Shown: in pieces, positions 54,169 through 64,000 of the stretch
Layout of the letters: every line of letters begins with the position of its first letter
Numbering within the stretch: the stretch's first letter is position 1
DNA from: Setomelanomma holmii
Taxonomy: Eukaryota; Ascomycota; Dothideomycetes; Pleosporales; Phaeosphaeriaceae
Assembly: GCA_010015745.1 (NCBI GenBank)
Contig: ML978195.1
Location: 124,001-188,000, forward strand
Direction of reading: 5' to 3'
DNA length: 64,000 nucleotides
The notes under the pieces: generated by a model
Database searches by the model: none
What the model was told of the DNA's origin: nothing
The model's input: only the letters and a program-made list of their open reading frames with translations
Position numbers and translations under genes: made by a program

Positions 54169-54973
54169 ATAATATTGCCATCATTCGCGCGACCACAATT
54201 GTACTATAAGTCAACTTGCCCCTGATGTTCTCGAGCCCGATAGAAATAAAAAGATATGGTATTGTTGCCGCTGCTGGGAGAAAAGTCGTCCTCCTCTGGG
54301 TGCTTGGGATGAGGCGTTTGGGACGTGCCGAAACCACACAAAGGATGCATCAATCATAGGCGGGGAACTGTGTCAGCACAAGAAGTGTGGGAATGTGTAG
54401 AGGAACAAGCTGGTGGTCCGTCTGCGGGGAGACAGGCAACTAGTCATACTGACTTCCAGCCCTCGCAGAGAGTATCTCAACTCGGTCCTGTACTATCAAA
54501 CTCCCCATTCGCCTCCACATTCTGTGCAGGCGCCTCCAAGTATATCATCTGGGCAAACCCTCGCTCCTAGAGGTCGAACACACAGTCCACGACCACCACA
54601 GCAGCCCAATGCGACCTGGTATTGCTGTCAATGTACCTTCCTGAGCGATATCACCCCTCAATGGGATGCCCCTTCATCGAAAAGCGACTGCCCTCGTTCC
54701 CGCAGAGATGGAAGTTATTGCGGCCATAAGCGCTGTTCCACTTGCACGAACACCGCTCCGCACAAGCCAGCACCTCCAGCACAGCAGCAAGACTGGCTGC
54801 CAACGGAACAAGTCAACCCTGGTTGGTGATGCTGTGAGTGCTCCCACTATCGATCGACAACCCCGCGGTGGAATGAACCGATAGCGCTGTCGAAGGGAGA
54901 GTGCGTTCGTGATCGTACGGACCACAATCACTGTACGCATCGAAGATGTGTAGGTTGCAAGAGGCAGCCATAG
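54169..54973 (+). pseudogene. Relic with three WYCC-type zinc-binding repeats
   Basis: One frame is coherent from about 54169 to a TAG at 54971-54973, broken by TAG (54398) and TGA (54827). It contains three similar units: IWYCCRCWEKSR ... ELCQHKKCGNV; TWYCCQCTFLSD ... YCGHKRCSTC; and W(stop)CCECSHYRST ... HCTHRRCVGC. Each unit has a Trp, a CC-x-C knuckle, a middle Cys and a C-x-H-[KR]-x-C-x-x-C closing part, as in zinc ribbons found in tandem in many uncharacterised fungal proteins. The TGA replaces the residue between Trp and CCEC in the third unit, where Tyr is expected. The linker between units 1 and 2 is Pro/Ser-rich. No start codon could be assigned. Probable broken gene; function unknown. 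Confidence 0.55.
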
Positions 54974-55612
54974 CCAGAAGTCACTTACCGGTACTGAACG
55001 AGTTTAACAACCGCGTGCATCCCAAGTTATCCCTACGCTCACTGACAATGACCTAAAACTTCGCTTCAAAACGCAACATATTTCTTGACATCCAAAGGCT
55101 TGACAAGGAACTGTAGCGAGATGTGATTGCGCATTGAGGAATGTTGGGTGCATGGGCAAGAGAAAGCGCGGAGAGCTACGTACAATGACAACAATTGACA
55201 AATTTACAGGCTGTCGCCCTTTCGAAATACTTGCTGACTTCGTCCCGCCAGAGCACCAGTCTGCAATGCTGAAATAATGCACGCCAATTTCGGTGAAATC
55301 ACCTACCAATGCTTTTCTATTACGGTCAGCAAATGACGTACTTCATACTAAATCGACAGTTTAGTGATCGTAGTGTGCTCGGTTCGGGCCTCGGAATCGC
55401 AGGTTTCCGCAACAGCAAGCTACGTTTCTGATTGGCGCAGCACCGGCACCTAGTCACCCGCATTCAGGTTTCCCACGCTAGTTGCACTATCATCAGCTTA
55501 ACCTTTTGTAGATCGAAACTGCGAACATGTAACGGAGCATGAAAGACATATAAATTGACCATCGTTGGGCGTATGAGGATGCTTCGGTACCCATTACTAC
55601 GTAAAAAGCAAC
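54974..55612. other. Intergenic region
   Basis: Upstream region of the CocE-like gene. No gene or repeat recognised. Confidence 0.4.
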
Positions 55613-57280
55613 ATGCGTATGAGCGACACGAACCTGCCACGTCGGCCTGGGATGCTTGGACGACTTATCGACCGTATCTTCCTATGGTATTTGAACTTTC
55701 CGCCTGAACGATGCAACTACACCACCAAAAGCGTGCGAATCCCGATCTTCAATGGTCTCGGTCGCATCGAGCTTGCCGGCGACCTGCTTCAACCAATATT
55801 GCCCGAAGACGCAAAACCAATCGGCACCATTCTCCAGACTTGTCCGTATGGTCGCGGCTTCATGTTAGGGTTGATCCCACGTGCCTTTGCAGCGCGAGGA
55901 TACCAAGTGCTTTTCGTCAGCTCGCGCGGTACTTTTGGCTCTGGTGGCGATTTTGATCCTTTTCGTGATGAACTCGAAGATGGACGGGGCGTGGTGAATT
56001 GGATGCGCGAGCAGTCGTGGTATACTGGAACTTTCGCAACGATTGGAGGATCGTATCTTTCGTTCACTCAATGGGCGTTGCTCGTCGATCCGCCCAAGGA
56101 CATGCTGGCCGCTGTGACGACGGTCAGTCTGCACGACGCTTCACGTGCGCCGTGGGAAACTGGCGCCCTGAATCTCGACATTGTGAGATGGGCAGAGCAG
56201 ATTGGAAAACAAGAAGAATCGTCATTTTCATGGAAGGCCTGGACTCGACCGAAATTCGAGCCTGTTGTTCGCAGCCTACCTCTAGCGCAAAATGTTCGCA
56301 AGTATCTCGGCCAGGACTGCAAGTTCGTGGACAACATCATCACAAAGTCGGACTTGCGTGATCCGTACTATACACCAATGCAGCTGGACCAGGCATTGGA
56401 ACGCGCTAACATCCCAATTCTGATTATCACAGGTTGGCATGATATCTTCCTCGAGCAATCAATAGCCCAGTATATGCGACTGAAAGAAAGAGGATGCAAT
56501 GTCGCATTGACGAGTGGAGCGTGGTCGCACATCAAATGCGCTTTCAGTGCGAAGGCGAGTCGCGAATGTTTCGACTGGATTGAAGAGCACGTTGGAGGCA
56601 TAGCTGAGGCAAAGCGCAAGTCACCCGTGGACTACTTCGTGACCGGCTCGAAAGGTTGGAAAAGTGTGGCTGCTTACCCACCACCCACTACATCAGCGAC
56701 ATTCTACCTCGCACCAGATGGGCATCTGGGACCTGAGCCTGCATCAAGTGCTCCAGCATCGGCAAGCTTCATGTTCGATCCGGCCGACCCTACGCCAACC
56801 ATTGGAGGCAACGCACTCCTCTCGTTTGGCACAGTGAATGACAGTGCGCTTGCGAAAAGAAAAGATGTACTGGTATTCGAAACCTCGCCACTGGTGAATG
56901 ATCTCGAGTTCTGCGGCAGACCATCTATCGAACTCGCACACTCAACGTCCCATCCGTTCGCGGACATATTCGTGCGCGTTAGCGAGGTCAAGCCAAATGG
57001 AAAGTCGACGAACGTAACCGAGGTATACAAGCGCTTGGATCCAAAGCGCAAATTTGATGAAGTGGTAAAGTTGCGGCTGAACAATATCGCGCATTGCTTC
57101 TTACGTGGGAGAGGAATAAGGGTGTTGATTGCAGGTGGGAACTTCCCGCAGTATGCGAGGAATTTGGGTATGAGGGATGAGACGAATAGTTCGAGTGAGA
57201 TGAGGACTGTAGAGCATACGGTACATTTTGGTGGGGACAGGGTGTCGAGGATTATGTTCCCGGTGGTGGTGGCGAGGTGA
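55613..57280 (+). CDS. CocE/NonD family alpha/beta hydrolase (X-Pro dipeptidyl-peptidase-like)
   Basis: Single exon, 555 residues, complete. The family (PF02129 with PF08530) includes cocaine esterase and X-Pro dipeptidyl peptidases. The N-terminal part has the fold motifs TILQTCPYGRGF (oxyanion side), VLFVSSRGTFGSGGDFDPF and the nucleophile elbow IGGSYLSFTQWALL. The acid is in ILIITGWHDIFLEQS and the histidine in SGAWSHIKCAFS. The C-terminal jelly-roll domain starts at about residue 340 (VDYFVTGSKGWKSVAAYPPP) and includes FYLAPDGHLG, DLEFCGRPSIELAHS and ADIFVRVSEVKPNGKSTNVT, as in family members. No signal peptide; a short aromatic stretch near residue 23 (IFLWYLNF) might associate with membranes. 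Substrate unknown, probably an ester or amide. Codon use is even. Confidence 0.9.
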   Translation: MRMSDTNLPRRPGMLGRLIDRIFLWYLNFPPERCNYTTKSVRIPIFNGLGRIELAGDLLQPILPEDAKPIGTILQTCPYGRGFMLGLIPRAFAARGYQVLFVSSRGTFGSGGDFDPFRDELEDGRGVVNWMREQSWYTGTFATIGGSYLSFTQWALLVDPPKDMLAAVTTVSLHDASRAPWETGALNLDIVRWAEQIGKQEESSFSWKAWTRPKFEPVVRSLPLAQNVRKYLGQDCKFVDNIITKSDLRDPYYTPMQLDQALERANIPILIITGWHDIFLEQSIAQYMRLKERGCNVALTSGAWSHIKCAFSAKASRECFDWIEEHVGGIAEAKRKSPVDYFVTGSKGWKSVAAYPPPTTSATFYLAPDGHLGPEPASSAPASASFMFDPADPTPTIGGNALLSFGTVNDSALAKRKDVLVFETSPLVNDLEFCGRPSIELAHSTSHPFADIFVRVSEVKPNGKSTNVTEVYKRLDPKRKFDEVVKLRLNNIAHCFLRGRGIRVLIAGGNFPQYARNLGMRDETNSSSEMRTVEHTVHFGGDRVSRIMFPVVVAR

Positions 57281-57419
57281 GGATAAGAGAAGTAGTATAT
57301 ACATACTCAGGCGTGCTGAGGAGCTTTTGTGGGATGTTGGCCACAATGGGCGGGCTGGCATCTCTTCCAATGCTGCTTCGCATAGCGGTGTCGAAACATC
57401 CATCGAGCATATCTAAATC

Positions 57420-57740
57420 ACCAGTAAGTCTTTTGAAGTCAATGTCTTAGACGAGAGATGAATCGATGCGCATTTTGAGATCGACATAGCCAACGTTGTT
57501 GAGTAACGGTTCTTTGACGCCACCTTGCAGGATGTCGATATCGTCGACCTAATTTGCGACCTCGAAGTCTCCGACCACTGATAGGCCAGGCGCCTGGCGT
57601 CTCTTGATTCTACCCTAGAGGGCGTTCCTGGAGACGGGCGCGTTCATACCGTCTTGAAGTACGTTGAGGTTGGTGGTCTGTGCTCCCAAATGTGTCATCA
57701 TCGTGACCTTTCGTAGATATCCTTCTCATTGATTGCAGAT
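57420..57740 (-). pseudogene. Coding relic with several stops, unknown protein
   Basis: Reading the minus strand from about 57740 gives GYLRKVTMMTHLGAQTTNLN, VLQDGMNAPVSRNAL, TAG, GRIKRRQAPGLSVVGDFEVA, TAG, VDDIDILQGGVKEPLLNN, VGYVDLKMRIDSSLV, TAA and DIDFKRLTGD. The stops sit where Gln codons would fit (CAG to TAG, CAA to TAA), and a TGA precedes the segment. The composition is protein-like, with a repeated NVLQDGMNAPV / DILQGGVKEPL pattern. I cannot name the family. Suggests a RIP-type or old pseudogene fragment of about 110 codons. Confidence 0.35.
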
Positions 57741-58833
57741 AAAACAAGCCCAAAACTATCATTCTTCACGACATCTCCATCTCGATTGGTGAACCTAGTG
57801 ATTGATCGTGGCTTCTGAATTGTATGTGACCGGCCCGGCCGTCCCCATCACGAGTAGCAACAACCTTGCTGAGGATGTTGTTGCTGTTGTTGTTGTTGTT
57901 GCGTATTTCGCGAAATGGCTTTAAACATCAATTAGGATTTGGACGTCAGACTACTTTACACAGCTACAGGCTACTGACTAGATGCCGCAAGCCCCGAGCC
58001 TTATTCATCCTTCGCTTGCGGTAGGCTTGCATGATACCTTTCGCTGATGCATCTCACGAAAGCCGAGCGTTTTCCGAAGATTCCTATTGCTCGCTGATTC
58101 GCCACAATGCACACTCAGCACTTACGACCCATAGCGTTCTCCCAATAACATCGCATGAGCTTTACATTCGTCGCTCAATACTCCAGTTGGACATCCATAA
58201 TGCAGGTGCTTTAGGTATATCACATGCAGACTTTATGTTGAAGTTGCTGCGCGTTAACCAATGGGAACAACACAAGAAATCCTGGCGATCAACCGAAGAA
58301 ATCCGGACGCATCCGCAACCAATGCCGTGACCTTATTTGCCTAAATTCCTCACCGTGGGTCAGGAAATGCCTTCGAAACTGTGACAATACGAAGAATTTT
58401 CGCGAGAAGCTCATGGTCGGATTGTATATCCACCACTCGCAACGTCATTGCAAGGATCCAGCTGACCAACACACTTATCTTTACACCTGCGGACCGTGCG
58501 CCTTACAAGATGCGTGACTGCGCGACCGTGCCACATGTTGAGCCGGCCAATACCGACTAGTTGCATCACGATAAGCATCAGTAAAATACTTCGAGTGGTG
58601 TGAACACTCGTCACGATACAGTCAACCTGGTGAGGCAGAAAGTTCGAGCACCGTAGTTCCGACTGAACCGACACGATGGGGAGATATAAGAGGCCTTGGA
58701 CTGATGTCGAAAGAAGTCATCACAGCAACCAGCTTGCAATCATCAACAGCTCCTCTAGCAGTCGCAGCATCCCGAACACACAACATAATTTCTAATCCTA
58801 TCGACCAATCAAATCCTACCATCAACCATCACT
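57741..58833. other. Intergenic region with a short GTT microsatellite
   Basis: A run of GTT repeats lies at about 57878-57901, with one interrupting GCT. The right part is the promoter of the MARVEL-like gene, with an ATATAAG at about 58682-58688. No gene recognised. Confidence 0.4.
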
Positions 58834-59441
58834 ATGAAGTTCACCGTCAGTCCTACCAAAGCTTGCCGCTTCACAGTCGCCGCCCTCAATGGCCTAGTCT
58901 GGATCAGCTCCATCATCGTCGTCGGCATCACGGGCTACTTCCTCAAGAAGTATTCCCACGACCAGCACCTCATCTTCGAAATGTGCATTGTAAGTATACA
59001 TGACACGCCACATCAGTCCACCAGCGACAACAGTTAACGCACCCACCAGTCTGCTATCGTCCTTGGCCTCTGGCTCCCGTCCTTCGTCCTCCCTGTCTTC
59101 GAAAGCTACAAGTTCTACTACGCTATTCCCAACTTCATCTTCTCGTACCTCTGGCTCACGGCGTTTGTCTTCGCGGCGCAGGATTATAATGAGAGTCAGT
59201 GCGAGCTTAATGCGCCATTTGGTGGATCTTGCAATTTGAAGTTGACGAGCGAGGCGTTCATCTTCCTGGCTTTGTAAGTTCAACACACAGCACGAACTAG
59301 GTTGTGTGGTGCTAATTGGTCAATAGCTTCTTTACCTTTGCGTCCTTCATGGTTGACGCATATGCATACAAGGTCGCGGCCGTCAAGGCTGCTGAGCCCG
59401 TGCACCCCGAGAAGCCTGAGCAGGCGCCTGCTACTGCTTAA
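58834..59441 (+). CDS. MARVEL-like four-transmembrane protein
   Basis: Three exons: 58834-58989, 59050-59273 and 59327-59441, with introns 58990-59049 (GTAAGT) and 59274-59326 (GTAAGT, GCTAAT, ATAG), giving 164 residues. Four hydrophobic segments: AALNGLVWISSIIVVGITGY (about 17-37), IVLGLWLPSFVLPVFESYKF, FIFSYLWLTAFVFAAQDYNE and AFIFLALFFTFASFMVDAYA. The loop between TM3 and TM4 has two cysteines (SQCELNAPFGGSCNLK), as in the fungal MARVEL/non-classical export family, and the C-terminus is short, acidic and Pro-rich (EPVHPEKPEQAPATA). Such proteins sit in the plasma membrane or vesicles and organise eisosome-like domains in yeast (Nce102, Fhn1); that role is inferred. Confidence 0.85.
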
Positions 59442-61079
59442 GTGGAACGTGTGTTGTGAGTTGAAGACCAGACGGTCGTGTTGATGCGCGACCTCCGGCT
59501 GGATCCGAGAGATTGAGGAGGAGTTGTTCGTAATGTTCAATAAGCAGCGAATGAGGCGCAAAGATGTGAAGAGATGTACATAGCTTGCGATGATTGGGCG
59601 CTTTTGGTTTGAATGGTTATAGAGGTTGCGGATACCTTTGACGCTCGTTATACGCTTATAGACTTAATACCCTACAATATATTGTTTCAAAGCTCGCAAT
59701 CGCTTTATTAGTCTACGCAACATAATGCTTGGTATCTTACCTGGGCGCACGTGGCCTACAACTATGCAGTTAATGACGAAGATGCAGAGATAGTAAGTGC
59801 ACAATGTCTGGTGGTTAGCAGTAATTCGCTAGCCACATTTGTTTCCTTCCTCAAGCTAGACCCACTGGGCCGATGCTCAATGGAAAAATAAATGCTTCTC
59901 AACAGCCTCGTCCATCTACGGAAGTGGTTTCATCCACTTTCGCGCACCACATGTTGCAAGTCAATCGGGTTTTATCCCGACGTCCTGTGCGACCTCACCA
60001 AGGCTCAAGAAGTATAAGTTTCATCCCACACACACTTGAGCTCGCTCACAGTGGGAGACATCTTTCGAAGTCCTCAAGGTGAGGGCAAGTGTGAATGCTG
60101 ATGTTGAAGACCGCAGAAGTGACGGCCAAGGCGAAGGCTTTGATTACGCACACTGATTGCTGGGGGTAGACATGCACCCTTCCAAAACCAGCATGTGTAG
60201 AAACCATCTTGTTCTGCGAGATCACATGGCGACAAGGTAAGGTGGTCGCTGTCCAGCCTCACCTGCGCCAGAGATACCACCAAGACTGGTTCGCTGCAAA
60301 TGAAGGAAATGTTTGCTCGAGATCTATTGCGACCGGAAAACTTCCCGGTACGAATGACAAGGCTGAGGCAGCAAGTTGCGGCTGTTCATTACCGCAGTGA
60401 CTGGGGGTTAGACATGCACCCGTCCAAATGGACCTAGCGTCAAGCAACTTGCCAACCCGAATCATGTGGGAACATGATACCAAACAACACATGTGAGTCG
60501 CGAGCTCAGGCCCGGTCCGCAGGGTAGCTCTAGCTTCTCACATCCTTGGAAGAGTCATGCACTCTCCGCAAGCACCTAGGCGAAAAGAACCCCACTGTGA
60601 AGCCTAGTAGGTCACTCAGCTGGCGCCGGGCGTTGCTCCGGCAGGAGAGATAGCAAGCACTATCTTCCCACACGTTGTGACGCTGCCGAGATTGCTACTG
60701 AAGGTGTGTTGTCCGGGATTGGGTGATCGATCTCGAAAAGGCTGAAGAGGTCTCAATCCAGAATATCCAAAATCTCTGGTAAATATGTCGCAGTCCAGAA
60801 TGTGTCGCATTTCCATTTGTTGCCGTGTGGCGGATTCCAGTCTCGACAAGCCAGGACGGTTGAGTTTCATGGAAATAAGGAAGAGGAAGGTTTAAGTGAG
60901 AGCCCACGGATACATCCAGAGCGTGGTGCGCTAGTGCACTAGCGTGTGGTCCATGCTCTTTTGCACATGCCCCGCTGCCTTTCACTTCCCTTACTGGGCA
61001 AACACGTCACTACATCTATGTATGGCTAGCCGCACAGTCCTTGTGATTTCATGGGGGATATCATGCGTAACGTAGATTA
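59442..61079. other. Intergenic region with a 29-bp imperfect direct repeat
   Basis: CTGGGGGTAGACATGCACCC at 60160-60179 recurs at 60400-60420 with one inserted T, followed in both by TCCAAA after one mismatch. No gene is recognised; overlapping frames on both strands (60074-60492) come from this repeated sequence. Confidence 0.35.
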
Positions 61080-61830
61080 CAAGCGAGTGGCGAATACAAG
61101 CAAGTGGCAAGCCCTACTAACTTTGCAGGCCTCTCTCCTCTAAACCTCAATTATCTTAAAATGATGTTACTTCCATGTCTTCAAAAGAAGCAGATATTCA
61201 GCTTGCTATATTCTCTATTGAAAATGGTCAGATTTAGAGTAATTATCATGCTGCTGCTGCCTACAAAGTACTAGAAACCACGCTCCACCACCGACGCACT
61301 GGGATGTCCGCACGACGCGATTGCCAGCCCAACTCAAGGAAGCTTACCCAGATAGAAGAGGAGGTTATTGTTAGATATATACTCGACCTAGACCAGCGTG
61401 GATTTGCGCCTACGTACGCGGCTGTACGTGATATGGCTGATAAGCTGCTGGCTGCGCGCGGCGCTGGTCAGGTCGGCATCCACTGGCCGCGCAACTTTGT
61501 CAAGGGTACAGACAGTCTCACAACGCGTTTCAATTGAGCGTACGATAGGCAGAGAGCTCTATGCAAGGATCCTATGTTGATCAGAAGCTGGTTTGAGCTT
61601 GTGGAGGAGACAAAGGCAAAGTACAGCATCTGCAATGATAACGTCTACAACTTTGACAAGGCTGGCTTTATGATGGGTAAGATCACGACTCAGCTTGTCA
61701 TGACAGGGTCAGAGAGGAGAGGCCGGCCAAAGGCTATTCAGCCTGGCAATTGCAAGTGGGTCATGGTGATCCAAGAAATCAATGCTGCTGGCTGGGCTAT
61801 CCCACAATTCCTTATTGTCAGCCTGGCACC
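61080..61830 (+). mobile_element. Truncated pogo-family (Tc1/mariner) transposon
   Basis: Left border is proposed at a TA dinucleotide (61078-61079) followed by two near-identical copies of ACAAGCRAGTGGCRA, a pattern usual for terminal repeats. A transposase frame starts near 61174 (MSSKEADIQLAIFS). It has a CENP-B-like helix-turn-helix region (SRKLTQIEEEVIVRYILDLD) and the start of the DDE domain (NVYNFDKAGFMMGK, VMTGSERRGRPKAI, VMVIQEINAAGWAIPQFLIV). It carries an in-frame TAG (after ENGQI) and a TGA (after TRFN), both explained by C-to-T change. Homology stops abruptly at about 61825, so the C-terminal half and right terminal repeat are missing. Which insertion or deletion removed it is not clear. 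Confidence 0.75.
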
Positions 61831-62351
61831 TCAGTTCACACAGTACACTGTGAACTGCATCTCACGTGACTCTGTTAGTCACCTGCTTACTCATCTGGTT
61901 GTGTATATAATCGCTCACAGTAGCTCTCTCAATACAACAACCTTCTGCCTCATTCATACCTGCCCTGTGCTCCCACATCCAACACTTTGCATGCTAAGTA
62001 AGATATCCGGAAGCCTGCGACTATGTCTACTAGGCCAGAAGTTAAAAGCCGGTGAACCTCAAAATCCGTCAACCATCATGTCCCGCGCGACTAGCTGGGT
62101 CATTCCATGGCCTTTCCTCATTCCCAGCACGTGCCGGTGCACTCCTCATATCTCCTAGAAACGTTGGTATTGGACGCTCATTGGCTTTTTGCCCTTGAAT
62201 AGCACGACGTGCTTTCTCAGCATAGAGTGGCGTCCACGACGATGGACGACGGGCGACTCGGAGCAAGCCCTCGCGTTGATGTGCGACCTGTGATGTAGTA
62301 TTAGCGTGAATCTGTTGAATCTTCATGGTTTTACCTACTCGGCCCTATCAG
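61831..62351. other. Region downstream of the truncated transposon, LTR-like
   Basis: TGTTAG at about 61875 and CAACA at about 61985 bound a segment with a TATATAA inside, which looks like a short retrotransposon LTR. Flanking target duplication was not found. No gene. Confidence 0.25.
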
Positions 62352-63115
62352 CTACCAACACCGGATCGTTAGCCAGACTCTCCTCAAGCCCAGCCACGAT
62401 ATCTGGTTCATCAGATTCTGCGATTGTGGTGATAACCTCTGACCTCGCGATCCTGCGACGAGTGACGTGGCCGGAGGTCTGGCCAGGGTTGTGAGGCTGC
62501 ATAGCGTGGCTGTCAGGGGCACCGCCTCGGACGACATGTTCGTAGCCGGAGCCTCGAGATATACCAGCACGCCAGAGAGTAGAGTAATGCCGTGGTCCTC
62601 GCCCTCGTTGGAGATGATTTCGGTTGTGTGGATGTTTTTGGTCGTCTCCTTCGGCTCTATTATCGCGGCCTCTGCGGCGCGTTGCTCGGCAGCGATGGAC
62701 TCCTTGAGGGTCCAGTAGGGTTTGTAGGCTTCCAGGCTGCATGTGTTGTACTGCTTGTAGACGACCTTGGGAGTCTCATTCCAGAGGCGCTCGAACGCGC
62801 GAGTGCGGACGGGTTTGACCGGAGTTACAGCGGATGTCGGCTTTGGGGCTGGGAAGAGGATGACAGAACACCTGATGACCAACGAGCTACCAGGCAACAA
62901 GTACTTCTTGGTCCAGAGACCAGGTCTACGCATGGAGAATGTTAGAGTTTTCAGCGCGCCGGCGAAGCTGCGCTCCTCAATGACCACGATGCAATGGTCT
63001 TGGAGGACCTTTCCAAAGCCTAAAGAGACCCACAAAGCTTTGAGAATCTTAGGCTTGTCCCAGCCGTGGTCTGGCCAGTGGATGGGGCCGTGATGAATGG
63101 GGTTCTCCGAGGAGC
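62335..63115 (-). pseudogene. Unrecognised coding fragment, frame change near its 3' end
   Basis: On the minus strand the frame from about 63115 reads ENPIHHGPIHWPDHGWDKPK, LWVSLGFGKVLQDHCIVVI and LTFSMRRPGLWTKKYLLPGS, on through TRAFERLWNETPKVVYKQYN and WTLKESIAAEQRAAEAAII. Codons are C/G-ending, so it is probably coding. The start is lost behind a TGA. At the end, the alternative frame ending at 62335 (SEVITTIAESDEPDIVAGLE then ESLANDPVLVADRAE) looks more protein-like than the original frame, which suggests a frame shift around 62450-62500, or an unrecognised intron. No family was recognised. It sits between a broken transposon and the window end. Confidence 0.4.
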
Positions 63116-63654
63116 AGTCTCATCTTGATCTATGTACTGCATTGAGTCGCTCGTCTGCACTTTAACCCGTGGAGAGGGGCCTTTTTCCTACCGATGGATC
63201 TTGTCGCTGATTGGGAAATCGTGTACTACAGTTGAGTCAAGTTGGTGATGGGGACGATTATTTTGACCGTTGCACGACCGGTGAGTGGGTATGGAAACGA
63301 GAAAATACACTAATTACTCGTCTCACTCTTCCTTCCTTGCGCTACAAGAGAAGCAAATGGAGCTCTTCCACGTCCACGGTCGAACGTAGCCTCCTGGGCG
63401 CGATCACCGGACCGCCGCCGTACCGCCCGCGAAGTCTTGTCACGCTCACCTTGCGACTGACTATACGATTGCCTTGCCAACCCCACTTCACAGCTCAGCT
63501 TGCAACCAGCATTTCAGAGATTCGAAGTTCTTCCAGAGGGGGACAACGGCGGATTCAGTTCTAGAAAATTCAGTAAGTTCGTTCTTGGTTTCAAGTTTAC
63601 AGCGAGTCCCATGCAGAATACGGCGCTGACGAAGGTCGCAGCAATACTCGGAAA
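63116..63654. other. Intergenic region
   Basis: Promoter region for the gene at the right edge. No feature recognised. Confidence 0.35.
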
Positions 63655-64000
63655 ATGCCATCGAAGTGCAAGCGCCCATCCAGAAAGTACCGAGTCAAAG
63701 CGGTGACCCGCCAGACTCAGGAAGCTTTTCCGCTCATGGAGTTGCCGGCCGAAATTCGTAATCAAGCCCACGAATACGCTTTGGCCTTCCCATACGGCAT
63801 CAAGGTACGCTGGAATACAGGCATGAAGCGCCGGAACAAGAAGCCTGTCATGATGGTCAATGCAGATGACGATCACGATATTTATCCTGCAAATCAACTG
63901 CAGTACGTCAACCAAAAACTGCGCAAAGAGACCGCCGGTCTGGAGATCCAATTCAACCGTGTGCTTTTGGACGCTCAGCGAGGCATCAAGATCGGCGACG
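63655..64000 (+). CDS. F-box-like-motif protein, N-terminal part (cut by the window end)
   Basis: An ATG at 63655 opens a frame that runs to the window end without a stop (115 codons). It reads MPSKCKRPSRKYRVKAVTRQ, then FPLMELPAEIRNQAHEYALA, a motif shared by many fungal proteins with an F-box-like or 2EXR-type N-terminus (L-P-x-E-I-R-N-x-x-Y-E-Y-A-L). It continues with KKPVMMVNADDDHDIYPANQ and LQYVNQKLRKETAGLEIQFN, typical of the same group (VNRQLRKET). Basic residues at the very N-terminus could target it to the nucleus. Function unknown. The start fits because the motif lies about 30 residues in, as in relatives. Confidence 0.65.
   Translation, partial: MPSKCKRPSRKYRVKAVTRQTQEAFPLMELPAEIRNQAHEYALAFPYGIKVRWNTGMKRRNKKPVMMVNADDDHDIYPANQLQYVNQKLRKETAGLEIQFNRVLLDAQRGIKIGD

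Noticed and set aside
57878..57901. GTT repeat as a coding or regulatory element
   Set aside because: Simple microsatellite of about 8 units with one interruption; nothing around it suggests function.
61865..61885. GTGACT...AGTCAC hairpin as a terminator or CRISPR-like repeat
   Set aside because: Single short hairpin in a eukaryotic repeat context; no array and no neighbouring gene end.

Overview
The window is nuclear DNA from a filamentous ascomycete, most likely a Dothideomycete. Genes are intron-bearing, with short 44-93 nt spliceosomal introns (GTAAGT-type donors, CTAAC/CTGAC-like branch sites). They include a fungal hexokinase, HET-domain proteins, an Ayg1-type hydrolase and MSH2 with a fungal exon layout. 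All calls come from reading the sequence and from knowledge of protein families; no database search was possible.

Layout. 1-600: C-terminal end of cytosolic lysyl-tRNA synthetase. 830-2150: Ayg1-like alpha/beta hydrolase. 2783-3928: unrecognised two-exon protein. 5665-7284: hexokinase with a tiny first exon. 8209-8800: broken C-terminal part of a fungal regulator-like protein. 9072-10210: retinol-dehydrogenase-like SDR. 11011-13187: broken multi-pass membrane protein gene. 13803-17808: divergent pair, histone chaperone NASP/Sim3/Hif1 and DNA polymerase epsilon subunit B (DPB2), sharing a 257-bp promoter. 18.3-31.8 kb: accessory island with one intact HET protein, a broken four-TM protein gene, a small secreted Cys-rich protein, a deleted HET pseudogene, a large intact HET protein and a tandem pair of secreted four-cysteine paralogues. 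32.5-39.5 kb: CUE-domain protein, IST1 (ESCRT-III), a broken HAD-family hydrolase and MSH2. 40.7-45 kb: secreted muconate-cyclase/lactonase-like protein and a GH3 beta-glucosidase with a frame break. 45.9-47.5 kb: F-box-like pseudogene. 48.4-49.5 kb: coiled-coil/zinc-finger protein of unknown function. 50.8-53.9 kb: structurally complete hAT DNA transposon (8-bp target duplication, terminal inverted repeats) with a dead transposase. 54.2-55 kb: decayed gene with three WYCC-type zinc-binding repeats. 55.6-57.3 kb: CocE/NonD hydrolase. 57.4-57.7 kb: gene relic. 58.8-59.4 kb: MARVEL-like membrane protein. 61.1-61.8 kb: truncated pogo-family transposon. 62.3-63.1 kb: unrecognised coding fragment. 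63.66 kb to the end: start of a gene with an F-box-like motif.

Two themes stand out. First, genome-maintenance genes (NASP, DPB2, MSH2) carry ACGCGA/CGCGAAA-type elements upstream, which would fit G1/S control. Second, the housekeeping genes and several others read without a break, while many accessory genes carry one or two point lesions (an in-frame stop or a single missing base) in otherwise well-preserved frames. This could mean very recent pseudogenisation or base-level assembly errors. The transposons and some relics instead carry stops of the C-to-T kind expected from RIP.
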